DNA from: Acinetobacter tibetensis
GTDB lineage: Bacteria; Pseudomonadota; Gammaproteobacteria; Pseudomonadales; Moraxellaceae
Assembly: GCF_023824315.1 (NCBI RefSeq)
Contig: NZ_CP098732.1
Coordinates: 1,054,001 to 1,118,000, forward strand
DNA: 64,000 bases
Direction: 5' to 3'
How positions within the stretch are numbered: position 1 is the stretch's first letter; every line of letters starts with the position of its first letter. Positions 1 to 9,592 of the stretch are shown one piece after another. The position numbers and the translations under genes are program-made. Under the pieces are notes generated by a model. The model was not told the origin of the DNA. It searched no databases and worked only from the letters and a program-made list of their open reading frames with translations.

Positions 1-122
1 ACCCAACAGGTAATTATGAGCAGGACATGCAAGAAATTATGCAATTCTATGCCGATATTCAGCCTAAGTTTCCAGAAAAATTTAGTATTGATACCCGTTA
101 TTTGAATCAACAAGATGCCTGA
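1..122 (+). CDS. C-terminal end of an unidentified protein (partial)
   Basis: Frame 3 is open from the window edge to a TGA at 120-122 and gives about 39 residues ending in RYLNQQDA. The pattern of an Asp, a helical stretch, then PEKFSIDTRY loosely recalls the C-terminus of LpxL/HtrB-type lipid A acyltransferases (PEQY...H.RF). That is a weak resemblance, not an identification. A strong terminator follows directly, which supports a real gene end. Confidence 0.55.
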   Translation, partial: PTGNYEQDMQEIMQFYADIQPKFPEKFSIDTRYLNQQDA

Positions 123-143
123 TAAATTTGAAATCATCTTTCA

Positions 144-176
144 AGCGAGGTCGTTACAGACGGACCTCGCTTTTTT
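144..176 (+). terminator. Rho-independent terminator
   Basis: A perfect 9-bp stem (AGCGAGGTC at 144-152 with GACCTCGCT at 163-171) is followed by a run of T on the plus strand. It lies 22 bp after the stop of the partial gene, so it ends that transcript. Confidence 0.85.
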
Positions 177-189
177 ATGCCTGAAAATC

Positions 190-507
190 TTATTGGCTTA
201 ATCCCCCAAGTAACTGACAAGCTTCTTTATAATGTTCATATTCTGCCGAAATGACTTCAGGTAGCGGTTCATGAAACAGAATGTCGCCATCTTTATAGCT
301 TTGAACATACGCTTCAACTTTTTGTCTAGAGTTTCCTAATGCGTGTTCATAATAATTAATGATGGGACTGTGCATCATTTGGCTAGATTCAATATTGTGG
401 CATTGAAAATGTTCGAGTAATTTTTCAGCTTGTTTTATTTCTTTGCTGGTGCCGAAAGCACAACCTGTGAACAGCAGGGCGCAAGCAATGAAGGAAAGGC
501 GTAACAT
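190..507 (-). CDS. Small putative lipoprotein
   Basis: The 105-residue protein begins with a short basic start, a hydrophobic core and a lipobox LFTGC, with the Cys at about residue 16. This predicts signal peptidase II cleavage and a lipid anchor. The mature part is acidic and helical with further Cys and His residues. I do not recognise a family. It stands alone, convergent with the upstream plus-strand gene and divergent from pdxB. The lipoprotein call rests on the lipobox only, and the function is unknown. Confidence 0.65.
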   Translation of the reverse strand: MLRLSFIACALLFTGCAFGTSKEIKQAEKLLEHFQCHNIESSQMMHSPIINYYEHALGNSRQKVEAYVQSYKDGDILFHEPLPEVISAEYEHYKEACQLLGGLSQ

Positions 508-715
508 GAGGAATTGTGCTTTATAAAAGTGCTCAGCATTCTACGTGTCAATCAAATGATATAAAATCTTTTTAATGTATAGATTTGATTCTTTGCCCGT
601 AAAGTAAACAGTGGTGCGGTAAAACCAAAAAAGAAAAATTCAAATAATCGTTTTTGAATGGTCAGTAGAATTCTAAAGCAGTAAGATAGTGCAGAATCAA
701 TTGCTGGTCCAAATC

Positions 716-1783
716 ATGAAAATTGTGGCTGATGAAAATCTTGCTTTTACCGATTATTTTTTTGCAGAATTTGGTGCAATCCAACATGTCCCAGGTCGCA
801 ATTTAAGTCATTCTGATGTTGTAGATGCTGATGCACTCTTGGTGCGCTCGGTAACCAAAGTAAATGCCACATTGGTACAAGATACAGCACTTCGTTATGT
901 GGGTAGCGCCACCATTGGTACGGATCATCTAGATATTCAAGCTTTAAATGCTGCGGGTATTCCGTGGTCGAATGCTGCGGGCTGTAATGCTCAAGCGGTT
1001 GCGGAATATGTGATTACAGCTCTTTTACATTTAAAACCTAAACTGATTTCTGCCGAGCAAAATTTTTGCTTGGGGATTGTTGGATTAGGTAATGTCGGTT
1101 CTCGTCTAGCAACTATGGCGCAGCTATTGGGCTGGCAGGTGATTGCCTATGATCCTTTTGTGCAAAGAGATCATATCACGCAAGTGGATTTTACACAGTT
1201 ATTACAACAAGCCGATGCAATTTCAATTCATGTGCCTTTGACCAAAGCAGGTCAACATCCAACTTATCATTTATTTAATGCGACAACTTTGGCTCAAATG
1301 AAGCCAAATGCCATATTGATTAATTCGGCACGTGGACCTGTGATTGCGGAAGCTGATTTAATGGTTGATATTCGGAAAACCAATCGTACTGTGGTATTGG
1401 ATGTTTTTGAGCATGAGCCAGAAATTTCATCTGAACTATTAGAGCTTTTGGCGTTGGCGACACCACATATCGCAGGTTATAGCTTAGAAGGCAAGGCACG
1501 TGGTACTCAGATGATTTATGAGGCATTTTGTCAGGTCTTTGCTCAAGCTGCGACAAAACGGTTTGAAACTCAACTTCCAAGTTGTGAGCAATATTTTGCC
1601 CAAGCTGATTTTAAAACCGTGCTGACTCAATATTTAAACCAGATTTATGATATTGCTCAAGATGATGCCAATTTAAGAGCATGTGTAAAGCAAGGAAAAG
1701 TCGAACAGCAAGCCTTTGATACTTTAAGAAAAAACTACCCGCTACGACGTGAGTGGGCAGCACATGGAGGTCCACAGGCGTGA
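716..1783 (+). CDS. pdxB: Erythronate-4-phosphate dehydrogenase PdxB
   Basis: This NAD-dependent D-2-hydroxyacid dehydrogenase acts in the DXP-dependent pyridoxal 5'-phosphate pathway, oxidising 4-phosphoerythronate in the cytoplasm. The Rossmann motif GIVGLGNVGSR is near residue 120. The catalytic Arg is in NSARGP (about 201), the Glu in FEHEPE (about 231) and the His in TPHIAGYS (about 249). I chose the ATG at 716 (MKIVADENLAF) because it matches the family N-terminus. An upstream GTG at 689 would add nine residues. The ribosome-binding site is weak at either start. The 355-residue length is normal, though PdxB from enterics is slightly longer. The 3' end overlaps the start of epmA (GTGA), so the two genes are probably translationally coupled. 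Confidence 0.95.
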   Translation: MKIVADENLAFTDYFFAEFGAIQHVPGRNLSHSDVVDADALLVRSVTKVNATLVQDTALRYVGSATIGTDHLDIQALNAAGIPWSNAAGCNAQAVAEYVITALLHLKPKLISAEQNFCLGIVGLGNVGSRLATMAQLLGWQVIAYDPFVQRDHITQVDFTQLLQQADAISIHVPLTKAGQHPTYHLFNATTLAQMKPNAILINSARGPVIAEADLMVDIRKTNRTVVLDVFEHEPEISSELLELLALATPHIAGYSLEGKARGTQMIYEAFCQVFAQAATKRFETQLPSCEQYFAQADFKTVLTQYLNQIYDIAQDDANLRACVKQGKVEQQAFDTLRKNYPLRREWAAHGGPQA

Positions 1784-2757
1784 GTCAAGTTCATTATCAA
1801 CCGACTTGTGATTTAGCGGCAATGCAAGCGCGTGCCAAAATGTATGCACAAATTCGACAGTTTTTTGCTGAACGTCAAGTTTTAGAAGTTGAAACTCCAA
1901 TTTTATCGCAAGCAGGTGTAACAGATGTGCACTTAGCTTCGGTGCAGGCACAGCGCCATGTACAAGGTAAACTTGCAACACATTATTTACAGACTTCACC
2001 AGAATTTGCCATGAAACGTTTATTGGCAAGTGGCAGCGGACCAATTTATCAAATTTGTAAGGTTTTCCGTGACGATGAGCATGGGCGTAAGCACAACAGT
2101 GAATTTAGTATGCTGGAGTGGTATCGTCCGCATTTTAGTTTGAAAGATTTAATGTTCGAAGTTACTGATCTATTAAATGTGACTTTGGCACAGCGTTTTG
2201 GCGAAATCCGTCCGACCATTTTAAGTTATAAACATGCGTTTATGGACCGTTTGGAGTTAAATCCTTTACAGGCTAGCTTGAAAGAACTGAAAGATTGTTG
2301 TCAGCGCGTCGGTTTAAATCTGGATTTGGGTGATGATCGACTGGGATATATTGATTTACTGTTTTCACATTTTGTAGAACCTAGTTTAGGTTTTGACACG
2401 GCTGTATTTTTGACAGATTTCCCACCTGAGTTAGCATCTTTGGCAAAAACCAAACATGATGAAGATGGTGAATTGGTTGCAGCACGTTTTGAACTGTATA
2501 TCGAAGGTTTGGAATTGGCGAATGCTTATGATGAATTGATTGATGCAGATGTATTGCGTCAACGTTTTGAGGCAGATAATCAAGAGCGTAAGCAGTTAGG
2601 TTTGCATGTCATGCCTATTGACGAATATCTATTAGCTGCTTTGCCGAATATGTCAGAATGTGCAGGGATTGCTTTAGGCTTAGATCGTTTATTGATGGTG
2701 GCGACTGAAAAAATGCGCTTGGAGCAGGTGATTACTTTTCCAGCACAGATTGCATAA
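1780..2757 (+). CDS. epmA: Elongation factor P-(R)-beta-lysine ligase EpmA (PoxA/GenX)
   Basis: EpmA is a class II lysyl-tRNA-synthetase-like enzyme that activates (R)-beta-lysine and joins it to a Lys of elongation factor P. Class II motifs are visible: YLQTSPEFAMKRLL, the motif 2 region with FRDDEHGRKHNSEF and MLEWYRP, and motif 3 GIALGLDRLLM near the C-terminus. There is no anticodon-binding domain, as expected for this family. I chose the GTG at 1780, which gives SQVHYQPT and 325 residues. It overlaps the pdxB TGA and has GGAGG at 1766-1770, 9 nt upstream. The in-frame GTG at 1753 is less likely. The beta-lysine-forming partner EpmB is not in this window. Confidence 0.95.
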   Translation: MSQVHYQPTCDLAAMQARAKMYAQIRQFFAERQVLEVETPILSQAGVTDVHLASVQAQRHVQGKLATHYLQTSPEFAMKRLLASGSGPIYQICKVFRDDEHGRKHNSEFSMLEWYRPHFSLKDLMFEVTDLLNVTLAQRFGEIRPTILSYKHAFMDRLELNPLQASLKELKDCCQRVGLNLDLGDDRLGYIDLLFSHFVEPSLGFDTAVFLTDFPPELASLAKTKHDEDGELVAARFELYIEGLELANAYDELIDADVLRQRFEADNQERKQLGLHVMPIDEYLLAALPNMSECAGIALGLDRLLMVATEKMRLEQVITFPAQIA

Positions 2758-2778
2758 TCATAAATAACTGGAAGATTC

Positions 2779-2811
2779 AAAGCCCCTGATTGATTGAGAT
2801 CAAGGGCTTTT
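2779..2811. terminator. Bidirectional terminator between epmA and cca
   Basis: The stem AAAGCCC (2779-2785) pairs with GGGCTTT (2804-2810), and further pairing is possible inside. A- and T-rich flanks on both strands suit the convergent epmA and cca genes. Confidence 0.7.
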
Positions 2812-2813
2812 GA

Positions 2814-4055
2814 TTATTCTGGCTTATTTGTCGCAGTATGCTGTGATTTATAAGCTTCCAAAGCCTGAATACGACGTTGAATCAACATTTCACCGATTTC
2901 AGAGCCTTGAACATTCTCAGGTAAATCTTGTGCTTTAATTGTACGCACAATTTCCATCGCATCACGCATATAAGTGGCTTGCGGATACTCACGATCTTCA
3001 AGCCCAAGACGTCCGCGTGCATCACACTCACAGGCTTGTATGAAGGCTTCAACTCGTTCTGGACGGCGTAGTACATCAAGACGTTGTAGTAGGCGCCAGA
3101 GTGTTCCAGGCTTTAAAGCAAAAGCTTGATGGCACTTTAAGTGTTCTTTGCAGACGGCTAAGGCCAATTGTTTGGTTTGAGTCGGTACTTTTAATCGATC
3201 ACAGACTTGAGTTACGGGTTGAATCCCACGCTCTTCATGCATGATATGCCGAGGTAATTCATGCTCAGGGGTGAGGGCTTTACCCAAATCATGCACCAAA
3301 ACAGCAAAGCGTACATCCAGTGAATAATTGGCTTTACAGGCTTGATGGAGAGACATGAGTGTATGAACACCACAGTCAATTTCGGGATGATACTCAGGGC
3401 GCTGTGGAATGCCAAAGAGTGCATCAATTTCAGGAAATAAAACTTTTAAAGCACCACAAGCTTCTAAAACCTCAAAATAGACATCTGCATGAGTTTCCAT
3501 CAGCGCACGTGAAGTTTCTTTCCAGACCCGTTCTGGGGTAAGCGCATTTAATTCACCTGATTCAGCTAATTCCCGCATTAAATCAAGCGTTTCTGTGGCT
3601 ATGCTAAAACCTAAAGGTTTATAACGCGCAGCAAAACGAGCCACACGCAATACGCGAAGCGGATCTTCAACAAAGGCATGGGATACATGGCGGAGTATTT
3701 TATTGGCTAAATCTTGTTGACCTTGATAGGGATCATAGATTTTCCCAGCTTCGTCCATGGCTATCGCATTAATAGTTAAGTCGCGGCGAATCAAATCATC
3801 TTCAAGGGTCACGCTAACATCGGTAAAGAACTCAAAACCATGATAACCCTGTCCTGACTTACGCTCAGTACGGGCTAAGGCATATTCTTCTTTTGATTCT
3901 GGGTGTAGAAAAACGGGAAAATCTTTGCCTACAGGCTGATAGCCAAGTGCCAGTAATTGCTCTGGAGTAGCGCCAACAACAACATAATCTTTTTCGTGAT
4001 AGGGGTGTCCGAGTAAGTGATCTCGTACTGCACCGCCTACTAAATAAACTTGCAT
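2814..4055 (-). CDS. cca: Multifunctional CCA protein (tRNA nucleotidyltransferase with HD domain)
   Basis: Cca adds or repairs the 3'-CCA of tRNAs. The class II nucleotidyltransferase head begins [12 protein letters not shown]. The tail carries an HD phosphohydrolase domain ([13 protein letters not shown]), as in E. coli Cca (412 residues; 413 here). The first metal-binding acid of the usual DxD is Glu here (HEKDYVVVG, Glu21-Asp23), an uncommon conservative change. The start at 4055 matches the family. A 7-residue upstream extension would lie inside the terminator hairpin of maeB. The Shine-Dalgarno AGAGG is itself part of that hairpin's 3' arm. The end is convergent with epmA. Confidence 0.95.
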   Translation of the reverse strand: MQVYLVGGAVRDHLLGHPYHEKDYVVVGATPEQLLALGYQPVGKDFPVFLHPESKEEYALARTERKSGQGYHGFEFFTDVSVTLEDDLIRRDLTINAIAMDEAGKIYDPYQGQQDLANKILRHVSHAFVEDPLRVLRVARFAARYKPLGFSIATETLDLMRELAESGELNALTPERVWKETSRALMETHADVYFEVLEACGALKVLFPEIDALFGIPQRPEYHPEIDCGVHTLMSLHQACKANYSLDVRFAVLVHDLGKALTPEHELPRHIMHEERGIQPVTQVCDRLKVPTQTKQLALAVCKEHLKCHQAFALKPGTLWRLLQRLDVLRRPERVEAFIQACECDARGRLGLEDREYPQATYMRDAMEIVRTIKAQDLPENVQGSEIGEMLIQRRIQALEAYKSQHTATNKPE

Positions 4056-4103
4056 GAAAAAACCTCTATTCTTCAAGCAATCATGCTACAGAATAGAGGT
4101 TTT
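4056..4103 (-). terminator. maeB terminator whose stem contains the cca ribosome-binding site
   Basis: A perfect 14-bp stem (4090-4103 with 4059-4072) encloses a 17-nt loop. On the minus strand a T tract follows, running straight into the cca ATG at 4055. The only Shine-Dalgarno for cca, AGAGG (complement of 4063-4067), lies 7 nt upstream of the ATG within the 3' arm of the stem. The element therefore probably both ends maeB transcription and masks cca initiation on read-through RNA. Confidence 0.85.
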
Positions 4104-4136
4104 CTCAAGTCAATAACTTGAGCTTTTCACTAAAGA

Positions 4137-6416
4137 TTAAAGTGCTTCAGTTTCAGCTTGCTGAATTTCAGCCACAGTTAATGCTGTCATGTTTACTAAA
4201 CGACGTGTTGTAGTCGTTGGGGTAAGAATATGAACAGGTTTTGCTGCACCTAATAAAATAGGACCAATAGTAACGTTGTTACCAGAAGTTGATTTCAAGA
4301 GGTTGAATGAAATGTTAGCAGCATCTAAGTTCGGCATAATTAACAAGTTAGCAGAACCTTTGAAACGTGAGTTCGGGAAGGCAAAATGACGAATAGTTTC
4401 GTCCATTGCTGCATCACCGTGCATTTCACCTTCAACTTCAAGTTCAGGTGCGATTTCACTCAAGATTTCAAATACTTTACGCATTTTTTGTGCACTTGGA
4501 TCATTTTGATCTGAACCAAAACTAGAATGTGAAAGTAGAGCAACACGTGGAGTAATACCAAAACGACGCACTTCTTCAGCCGCTAAAATGGTCATTTCAG
4601 CCAACTGTTCAGCTGTTGGATTCGTATTTACATAAGTATCCGCAATGAACAAGTTACGATCTTCAAGCATTAATGCATTGAGGGTAAAGAAGTTGGTACG
4701 ACCTTCTTTCAAGCCAATCACATTTTTAACGAAGTCTAAGTGAATGTCATAGCTTGAATAAGTACCACACAACATACCATCCGCTAGACCATGTTTAACC
4801 AACATACCTGCGATTAATGTAGAACGACGACGCGCTTCACGATGTGCGTATTCAGGTGTTACCCCTTTACGTTGCATGATGTCGTAATAGTCTTCAGCAA
4901 ATTTTTCGTAGTTCGGGTTTTGCTCTTGGTCAACAATTTCAATGTTTACGCCATGTTCTAAGCGTAGACCTAATTTCTTAATGTTGGCTTCGATCACCGC
5001 AGTACGACCCACCAAAATTGGTTTCGCCATACCTTCATCTACAGCAATTTGTACAGCACGTAATACGCGGAGGTCTTCACCTTCAGCATAAGCAATACGC
5101 TTAGGATCTGTTTTTGCTTGAGCGAAAATCGGTTTCATAATGAATGCAGAGTTATAAACAAACTCAGACAAACGTTGGCGATATGCCGAGAAATCTTCGA
5201 TTGGACGTGTCGCAACACCAGAATCCATAGCTGCTTGCGCAACTGCTGGTGCAATTTCAAGGATTAAACGTTGATCAAGTGGGCGTGGAATTAAATAGTC
5301 ACGACCAAAAGATGCAGATTTTTCACCATAAGTTGCAGCATCTGCTTCAATGTGTGCCATACGTGCAATGGCGTATACGCAAGCAATTTTCATTTCTTCG
5401 TTAATGGTCGTTGCACCTACATCGAGTGCACCACGGAAGATATATGGGAAGCAAAGCGCATTGTTCACTTGGTTCGGATAGTCTGAACGACCTGTTGCCA
5501 TGATCACGTCATCACGAACTTCATGTGCATGTTCAGGTAAAATTTCTGGATCTGGGTTAGCAAGGGCAAAAATAATAGGATCTTTTGCCATGACCTTAAC
5601 CATTTCTTTGGTTAAGATACCTGCCGCTGAAAGGCCAAGGAACATGTCAGCATCTGCAATCACGTCAGCCAGTTGTGTACCTTCAATGTCTTGTACATAG
5701 CGTTTTTTAGAGTCATCTAGACCTTCACGCTGAGTCGTGAGTAGACCACGTGAGTCAGCGACGATAATGTTTTCTTTCTTTGCACCAATTGCGCAAAGTA
5801 AGTCTAAACATGAAAGGGCCGCAGCACCTGCACCCGAAGCGACAATTTTGATTTCTTCAATTTTCTTGCCATTTAACTGAAGTGCATTCAGTAAAGCAGC
5901 ACCTACAATGATTGAAGTACCGTGTTGGTCATCATGGAACACAGGAATATTCATGCGTTCGCGAAGTTTACGCTCAATGTAAAAACATTCTGGCGCTTTA
6001 ATATCTTCGAGGTTAATCCCGCCAAAAGTTGGTTCTAACGCTGCAACAATATCAACGATTTTGTCTGGATCATTTTCAGCGATTTCGATGTCGAAGACAT
6101 CAACACCAGCAAATTTTTTGAACAGGACGCCTTTACCTTCCATTACTGGTTTTGACGCTAATGGACCGATGTTACCTAGTCCAAGTACTGCGGTACCATT
6201 AGTGATAACGGCAACAAGGTTACCACGTGCAGTATATAGGGCGGCAGTTGAAGGGTCGCGTTCAATCTCTAAACAAGGCGCAGCCACACCTGGGGAGTAA
6301 GCAAGTGCTAAGTCATGTTGGTTGACCAGCTGCTTGCTAGGTGTAACACTGATTTTACCTGGGGTTGGAAACTCGTGATAATACAAAGCTTGCTGTTTTA
6401 ATGATTGATCGTCCAT
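4137..6416 (-). CDS. maeB: NADP-dependent malic enzyme MaeB
   Basis: MaeB decarboxylates malate to pyruvate with NADP reduction, supplying NADPH and pyruvate during growth on organic acids. The 759-residue protein has the usual two-part layout. An N-terminal malic enzyme domain carries [20 protein letters not shown], a KAPECFYIE segment, the DDQHGTS stretch and the dinucleotide-binding [17 protein letters not shown]. The C-terminal half (after about residue 430) is a phosphate acetyltransferase-like domain ([16 protein letters not shown]), which in this family usually serves allosteric control. It is a single gene with a strong terminator downstream. It is divergent from nothing: the preceding gene is on the same strand, 144 bp away. 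Confidence 0.95.
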   Translation of the reverse strand: MDDQSLKQQALYYHEFPTPGKISVTPSKQLVNQHDLALAYSPGVAAPCLEIERDPSTAALYTARGNLVAVITNGTAVLGLGNIGPLASKPVMEGKGVLFKKFAGVDVFDIEIAENDPDKIVDIVAALEPTFGGINLEDIKAPECFYIERKLRERMNIPVFHDDQHGTSIIVGAALLNALQLNGKKIEEIKIVASGAGAAALSCLDLLCAIGAKKENIIVADSRGLLTTQREGLDDSKKRYVQDIEGTQLADVIADADMFLGLSAAGILTKEMVKVMAKDPIIFALANPDPEILPEHAHEVRDDVIMATGRSDYPNQVNNALCFPYIFRGALDVGATTINEEMKIACVYAIARMAHIEADAATYGEKSASFGRDYLIPRPLDQRLILEIAPAVAQAAMDSGVATRPIEDFSAYRQRLSEFVYNSAFIMKPIFAQAKTDPKRIAYAEGEDLRVLRAVQIAVDEGMAKPILVGRTAVIEANIKKLGLRLEHGVNIEIVDQEQNPNYEKFAEDYYDIMQRKGVTPEYAHREARRRSTLIAGMLVKHGLADGMLCGTYSSYDIHLDFVKNVIGLKEGRTNFFTLNALMLEDRNLFIADTYVNTNPTAEQLAEMTILAAEEVRRFGITPRVALLSHSSFGSDQNDPSAQKMRKVFEILSEIAPELEVEGEMHGDAAMDETIRHFAFPNSRFKGSANLLIMPNLDAANISFNLLKSTSGNNVTIGPILLGAAKPVHILTPTTTTRRLVNMTALTVAEIQQAETEAL

Positions 6417-6560
6417 CTGAATCTCGTTTGTTACTGAGTGGTCCAGCTTATGCTGGTGGTTTTGCTGAATTTGCTCGAATATACCATTACTTGTCTTTTA
6501 AGCCCAGTCGAACACGCTTCTTTTTTACACAAACTTAGACCTCAAGCCTATTGACTTAGA

Positions 6561-9431
6561 CTAAGAAGGGATAAGTTTATGTAATTGCAAGTATTCGGTG
6601 GCATTTTTTTCAGAGAGTGGTTTAGAAAAAAGATAACCTTGGGCAATGTCGCATTGTAGTTTTTCGAGATAGCAGAGCTGCTGTTCAGTTTCAATCCCTT
6701 CTGCGACGACAGTTAATCCCATTGCTTTACCCATGGCAACCATGGCACTAATAATGGCATCTTGTTTGCCATCTCCAATGTTGGCGATGAAGGCACGATC
6801 TATTTTTAGAATATCAATCGGGAAATCTGCGAGATAAGCAAGAGATGAATAGCCTGTACCAAAATCGTCTAGAGCAATATTAATATGACGTTGCTTAATT
6901 TGATCCAATAATATTTTGACCGTTTTTGAGTTTTCAATCAGGGAAGATTCAGTAATTTCAAGTTCTAAACTTTCACCAGAAATTTGATACGTTGCAATGG
7001 CTTCATCTAAATCGGAGAGAAGTTGTCCACGTTGTAATTGTTGAGCAACGACATTGACAGATACGCAAATATTTTTAAAACCAATCGAATTCCAATAGCT
7101 AATTTGCTTAGCTGTTTTTCGAATGACAATTCTTCCAATATCTGAAATTAAGCTGGTTTTTTCTGCCATTGGAATAAAGAGTGCAGGAGGAATAATGCCT
7201 TTAGTTGGATGATTCCAGCGAACCAAAGCTTCAAAACCGTAAACATGTTGATCTTTAAAGTCGATTTTAGGTTGGTAATAAACAACCAGCTCATCATTAC
7301 GAATAGCTTGGCGTAAGTCACGTTCTAAATAAATGCCTTGTTCAAGCAATGCTGTGTTATCACTCGAGTAATATTTCATGGTATGCCCCCCCAAACGCTT
7401 GGCTTCAGTTAAGGCTTGTTCGGCACAATTATTTAAATAATCGAGTTGTCGACCATGTTCAGGGTAGAAGGAGATCCCCATGGAAACCGTAATAATATGA
7501 TCCTGTCCAAAAATATCAAATGGTTCAGCAAAAGCATCTTGAATACGCTCACAATGCTGTTGAATGGATGGGCGGATATGAGAAATCTCATACACAATCG
7601 CAAAGTCATCGCCATTTAAATGTGCCAGGAACAACGCATCTGTGTTGGTTAAGCGTAAACGTTGAGCGACTTGTCTTAACAGTTCATCACCACCATTATT
7701 GCTTAAATATTCATTGAGTGGTCGGAATCGGTCAATATTGAGTCGAATCACAGCGAGTTGTTGAATGGAATCTTGATGCGATACTAAATATTGATGTAGT
7801 TGATAATTATAGTAAAAACGGTTTGGTAAGTCCGTTAACGTGTCATAATTTTCAAGATAAGATAAACGTTGTTCTTGAAGTTTACGTTCTGTCAGATCGG
7901 AAACAATCCCAATATAGTTGATGACACGATTATGTTCGTCGTGTATCGCATTAATATGTAGCCAAAACGTCAGCTCTTTGCCTGTACTGAATTTTTCAGT
8001 GAGTTCACCGTCATATTCACCTGTGCGTGCTAATTGTTCTAAAATAGCCTGATGGTTTTGTTGCTGTACGGATTTAAGGTTTGAGGTGATTGCGAAAAGA
8101 TGCTGTCCTAAGCAGAGGTCTTTATTAAAGCCTGTGATCTTTTCATAAAAAGGATTTACATTGACATAATGCAAATGTTTATCGAGGATAAAAATACCCT
8201 CAGCCGCTTGTTCTAAGACACTTGCAGCCAGTTTTAGACGTTCTTGATCGGTGCGTTCCTGATGAATGTCGCGTTGTATGCCAACCATGCGCAAAGGCTT
8301 TTTATTGGTTGGATCTCGTTCAATCACACGTCCAATATCGTGTACCCAACTCCACTCACCATTGGATTGCTGTACACGATAGGTGGCTTCATAGCGATCA
8401 GTCTCGGCACGAAGATGCTGTTTTAATGCTGCTTTGAAGCAGAATAAATCATCTGGATGAATGATGTTTTGTAGCTGAATACTGTGTTCTTTTGAATGTT
8501 TACGTTTTTTCTGTTGTTGGTAGTTACTGACAGATATATGACGTTCTTTAATATTCCAGTCCCAAGGTTTTAAACCTGCAATTTCATGTGCAAGATCCAA
8601 GTTTTGTTGCTGGTTTTCTAGATTACGATTCATTTGCTCAATATCAAAAGTACGTTCTTTAATTTTGTGCTCTAATTGCTGGTTATTTTGCTGTAGTTGT
8701 AATTCAATTTCTTTGGATTTGTTCATTTCATTTTGCAGTTGTTCACATAATTCTTCAGTCCGAGTCACTTGTTGCTCAGCATTTTTTATGAGTTGACCAT
8801 TACGTAAATATAAAGCAGATAAGCGTTTATGGATTCGTACAGTAGAATTGGCACACAATAAAATGACGATAAGAACAAAGTTCACGGTTAGATGAAATAA
8901 TTGGTTAATTTGGTCAGTAAGAATAAATTGAGATATAAAGTAAGGAATAATAGACGGAATGAAAATTAGACAAAAATAATCAAGGCGTTGGGTTAGGAAG
9001 GTAAGCGCTAATGTTTGAGTCACGATTAACAATAAGGCGGATAATGTTAAAGCATGAACAGGTTCAAAACTTGGATTGACCAGAGGTAAATAGTAATAAA
9101 TAAGACTAATTCCAGTTGCAATGAGTATGCCGATACCTATGCAGAGAAATTGCACCCAGTGATGCGCTTGGGAAATAGAATATTGTTCAAATTTAAATCG
9201 AGTTGCGGTCAGTAACCAAAAACTGCCGACAAGGAGCTCTGTGAGCAAGAACCAAACATTGAAATAGATGGAAAAGTGGGAAAAGTTAAACTGATAAACA
9301 CAATAAACATATAAAAAAATAATGAGAATACTGGCCAAAAATAATTGGATATGCCTTATGGAATTATGAATTTGCGCAGCACGTAACTGCGATCTAAGAT
9401 TCGCATCTAAAAAATCGGGCATAATATTCAT
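6561..9431 (-). CDS. Membrane PAS-GGDEF-EAL cyclic-di-GMP protein
   Basis: This 956-residue sensory protein has about six N-terminal membrane helices (residues 25-205). These are followed by a Gln/Glu-rich coiled coil (to about 275), PAS-type sensor modules (about 280-520), a GGDEF domain and an EAL domain. The GGDEF active site reads NGDDF (about residue 606) instead of GGDEF, so cyclase activity is doubtful. The EAL domain looks intact: FEALVRWNHP (about 731), LEITESSLI, DDFGTGYSSL (about 854), LKIDRAFI and VVAEGIET. I infer a c-di-GMP phosphodiesterase whose degenerate GGDEF domain may bind GTP as a regulator. The signal sensed is unknown. The gene is monocistronic, between maeB and rsmE on the same strand. 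Confidence 0.88.
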   Translation of the reverse strand: MNIMPDFLDANLRSQLRAAQIHNSIRHIQLFLASILIIFLYVYCVYQFNFSHFSIYFNVWFLLTELLVGSFWLLTATRFKFEQYSISQAHHWVQFLCIGIGILIATGISLIYYYLPLVNPSFEPVHALTLSALLLIVTQTLALTFLTQRLDYFCLIFIPSIIPYFISQFILTDQINQLFHLTVNFVLIVILLCANSTVRIHKRLSALYLRNGQLIKNAEQQVTRTEELCEQLQNEMNKSKEIELQLQQNNQQLEHKIKERTFDIEQMNRNLENQQQNLDLAHEIAGLKPWDWNIKERHISVSNYQQQKKRKHSKEHSIQLQNIIHPDDLFCFKAALKQHLRAETDRYEATYRVQQSNGEWSWVHDIGRVIERDPTNKKPLRMVGIQRDIHQERTDQERLKLAASVLEQAAEGIFILDKHLHYVNVNPFYEKITGFNKDLCLGQHLFAITSNLKSVQQQNHQAILEQLARTGEYDGELTEKFSTGKELTFWLHINAIHDEHNRVINYIGIVSDLTERKLQEQRLSYLENYDTLTDLPNRFYYNYQLHQYLVSHQDSIQQLAVIRLNIDRFRPLNEYLSNNGGDELLRQVAQRLRLTNTDALFLAHLNGDDFAIVYEISHIRPSIQQHCERIQDAFAEPFDIFGQDHIITVSMGISFYPEHGRQLDYLNNCAEQALTEAKRLGGHTMKYYSSDNTALLEQGIYLERDLRQAIRNDELVVYYQPKIDFKDQHVYGFEALVRWNHPTKGIIPPALFIPMAEKTSLISDIGRIVIRKTAKQISYWNSIGFKNICVSVNVVAQQLQRGQLLSDLDEAIATYQISGESLELEITESSLIENSKTVKILLDQIKQRHINIALDDFGTGYSSLAYLADFPIDILKIDRAFIANIGDGKQDAIISAMVAMGKAMGLTVVAEGIETEQQLCYLEKLQCDIAQGYLFSKPLSEKNATEYLQLHKLIPS

Positions 9432-9592
9432 AACCTTATTTTTGTTTTGTTCTAGATACTGTAGAGGTTATACGTTCCATTCATCTGCTTAGTCGTTTAA
9501 TAAAATCACAAAATATTGAATCAGTTTTAGATTAATCAGGTTATTCATAAATATCAATCTTATCCATCTGTATTTTCATCTTTTTAGAAAAA

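Noticed and set aside
2580-2780. 66-codon minus-strand frame at the epmA end
   Set aside because: It is a shadow of epmA. It contains no domain or signal.
7680-7700. NNGGDELL in the GGDEF-EAL protein as the cyclase active site
   Set aside because: This lies in the helix before the signature (equivalent to the G-x-x-x-GD segment). The true site is NGDDF about 25 residues later.
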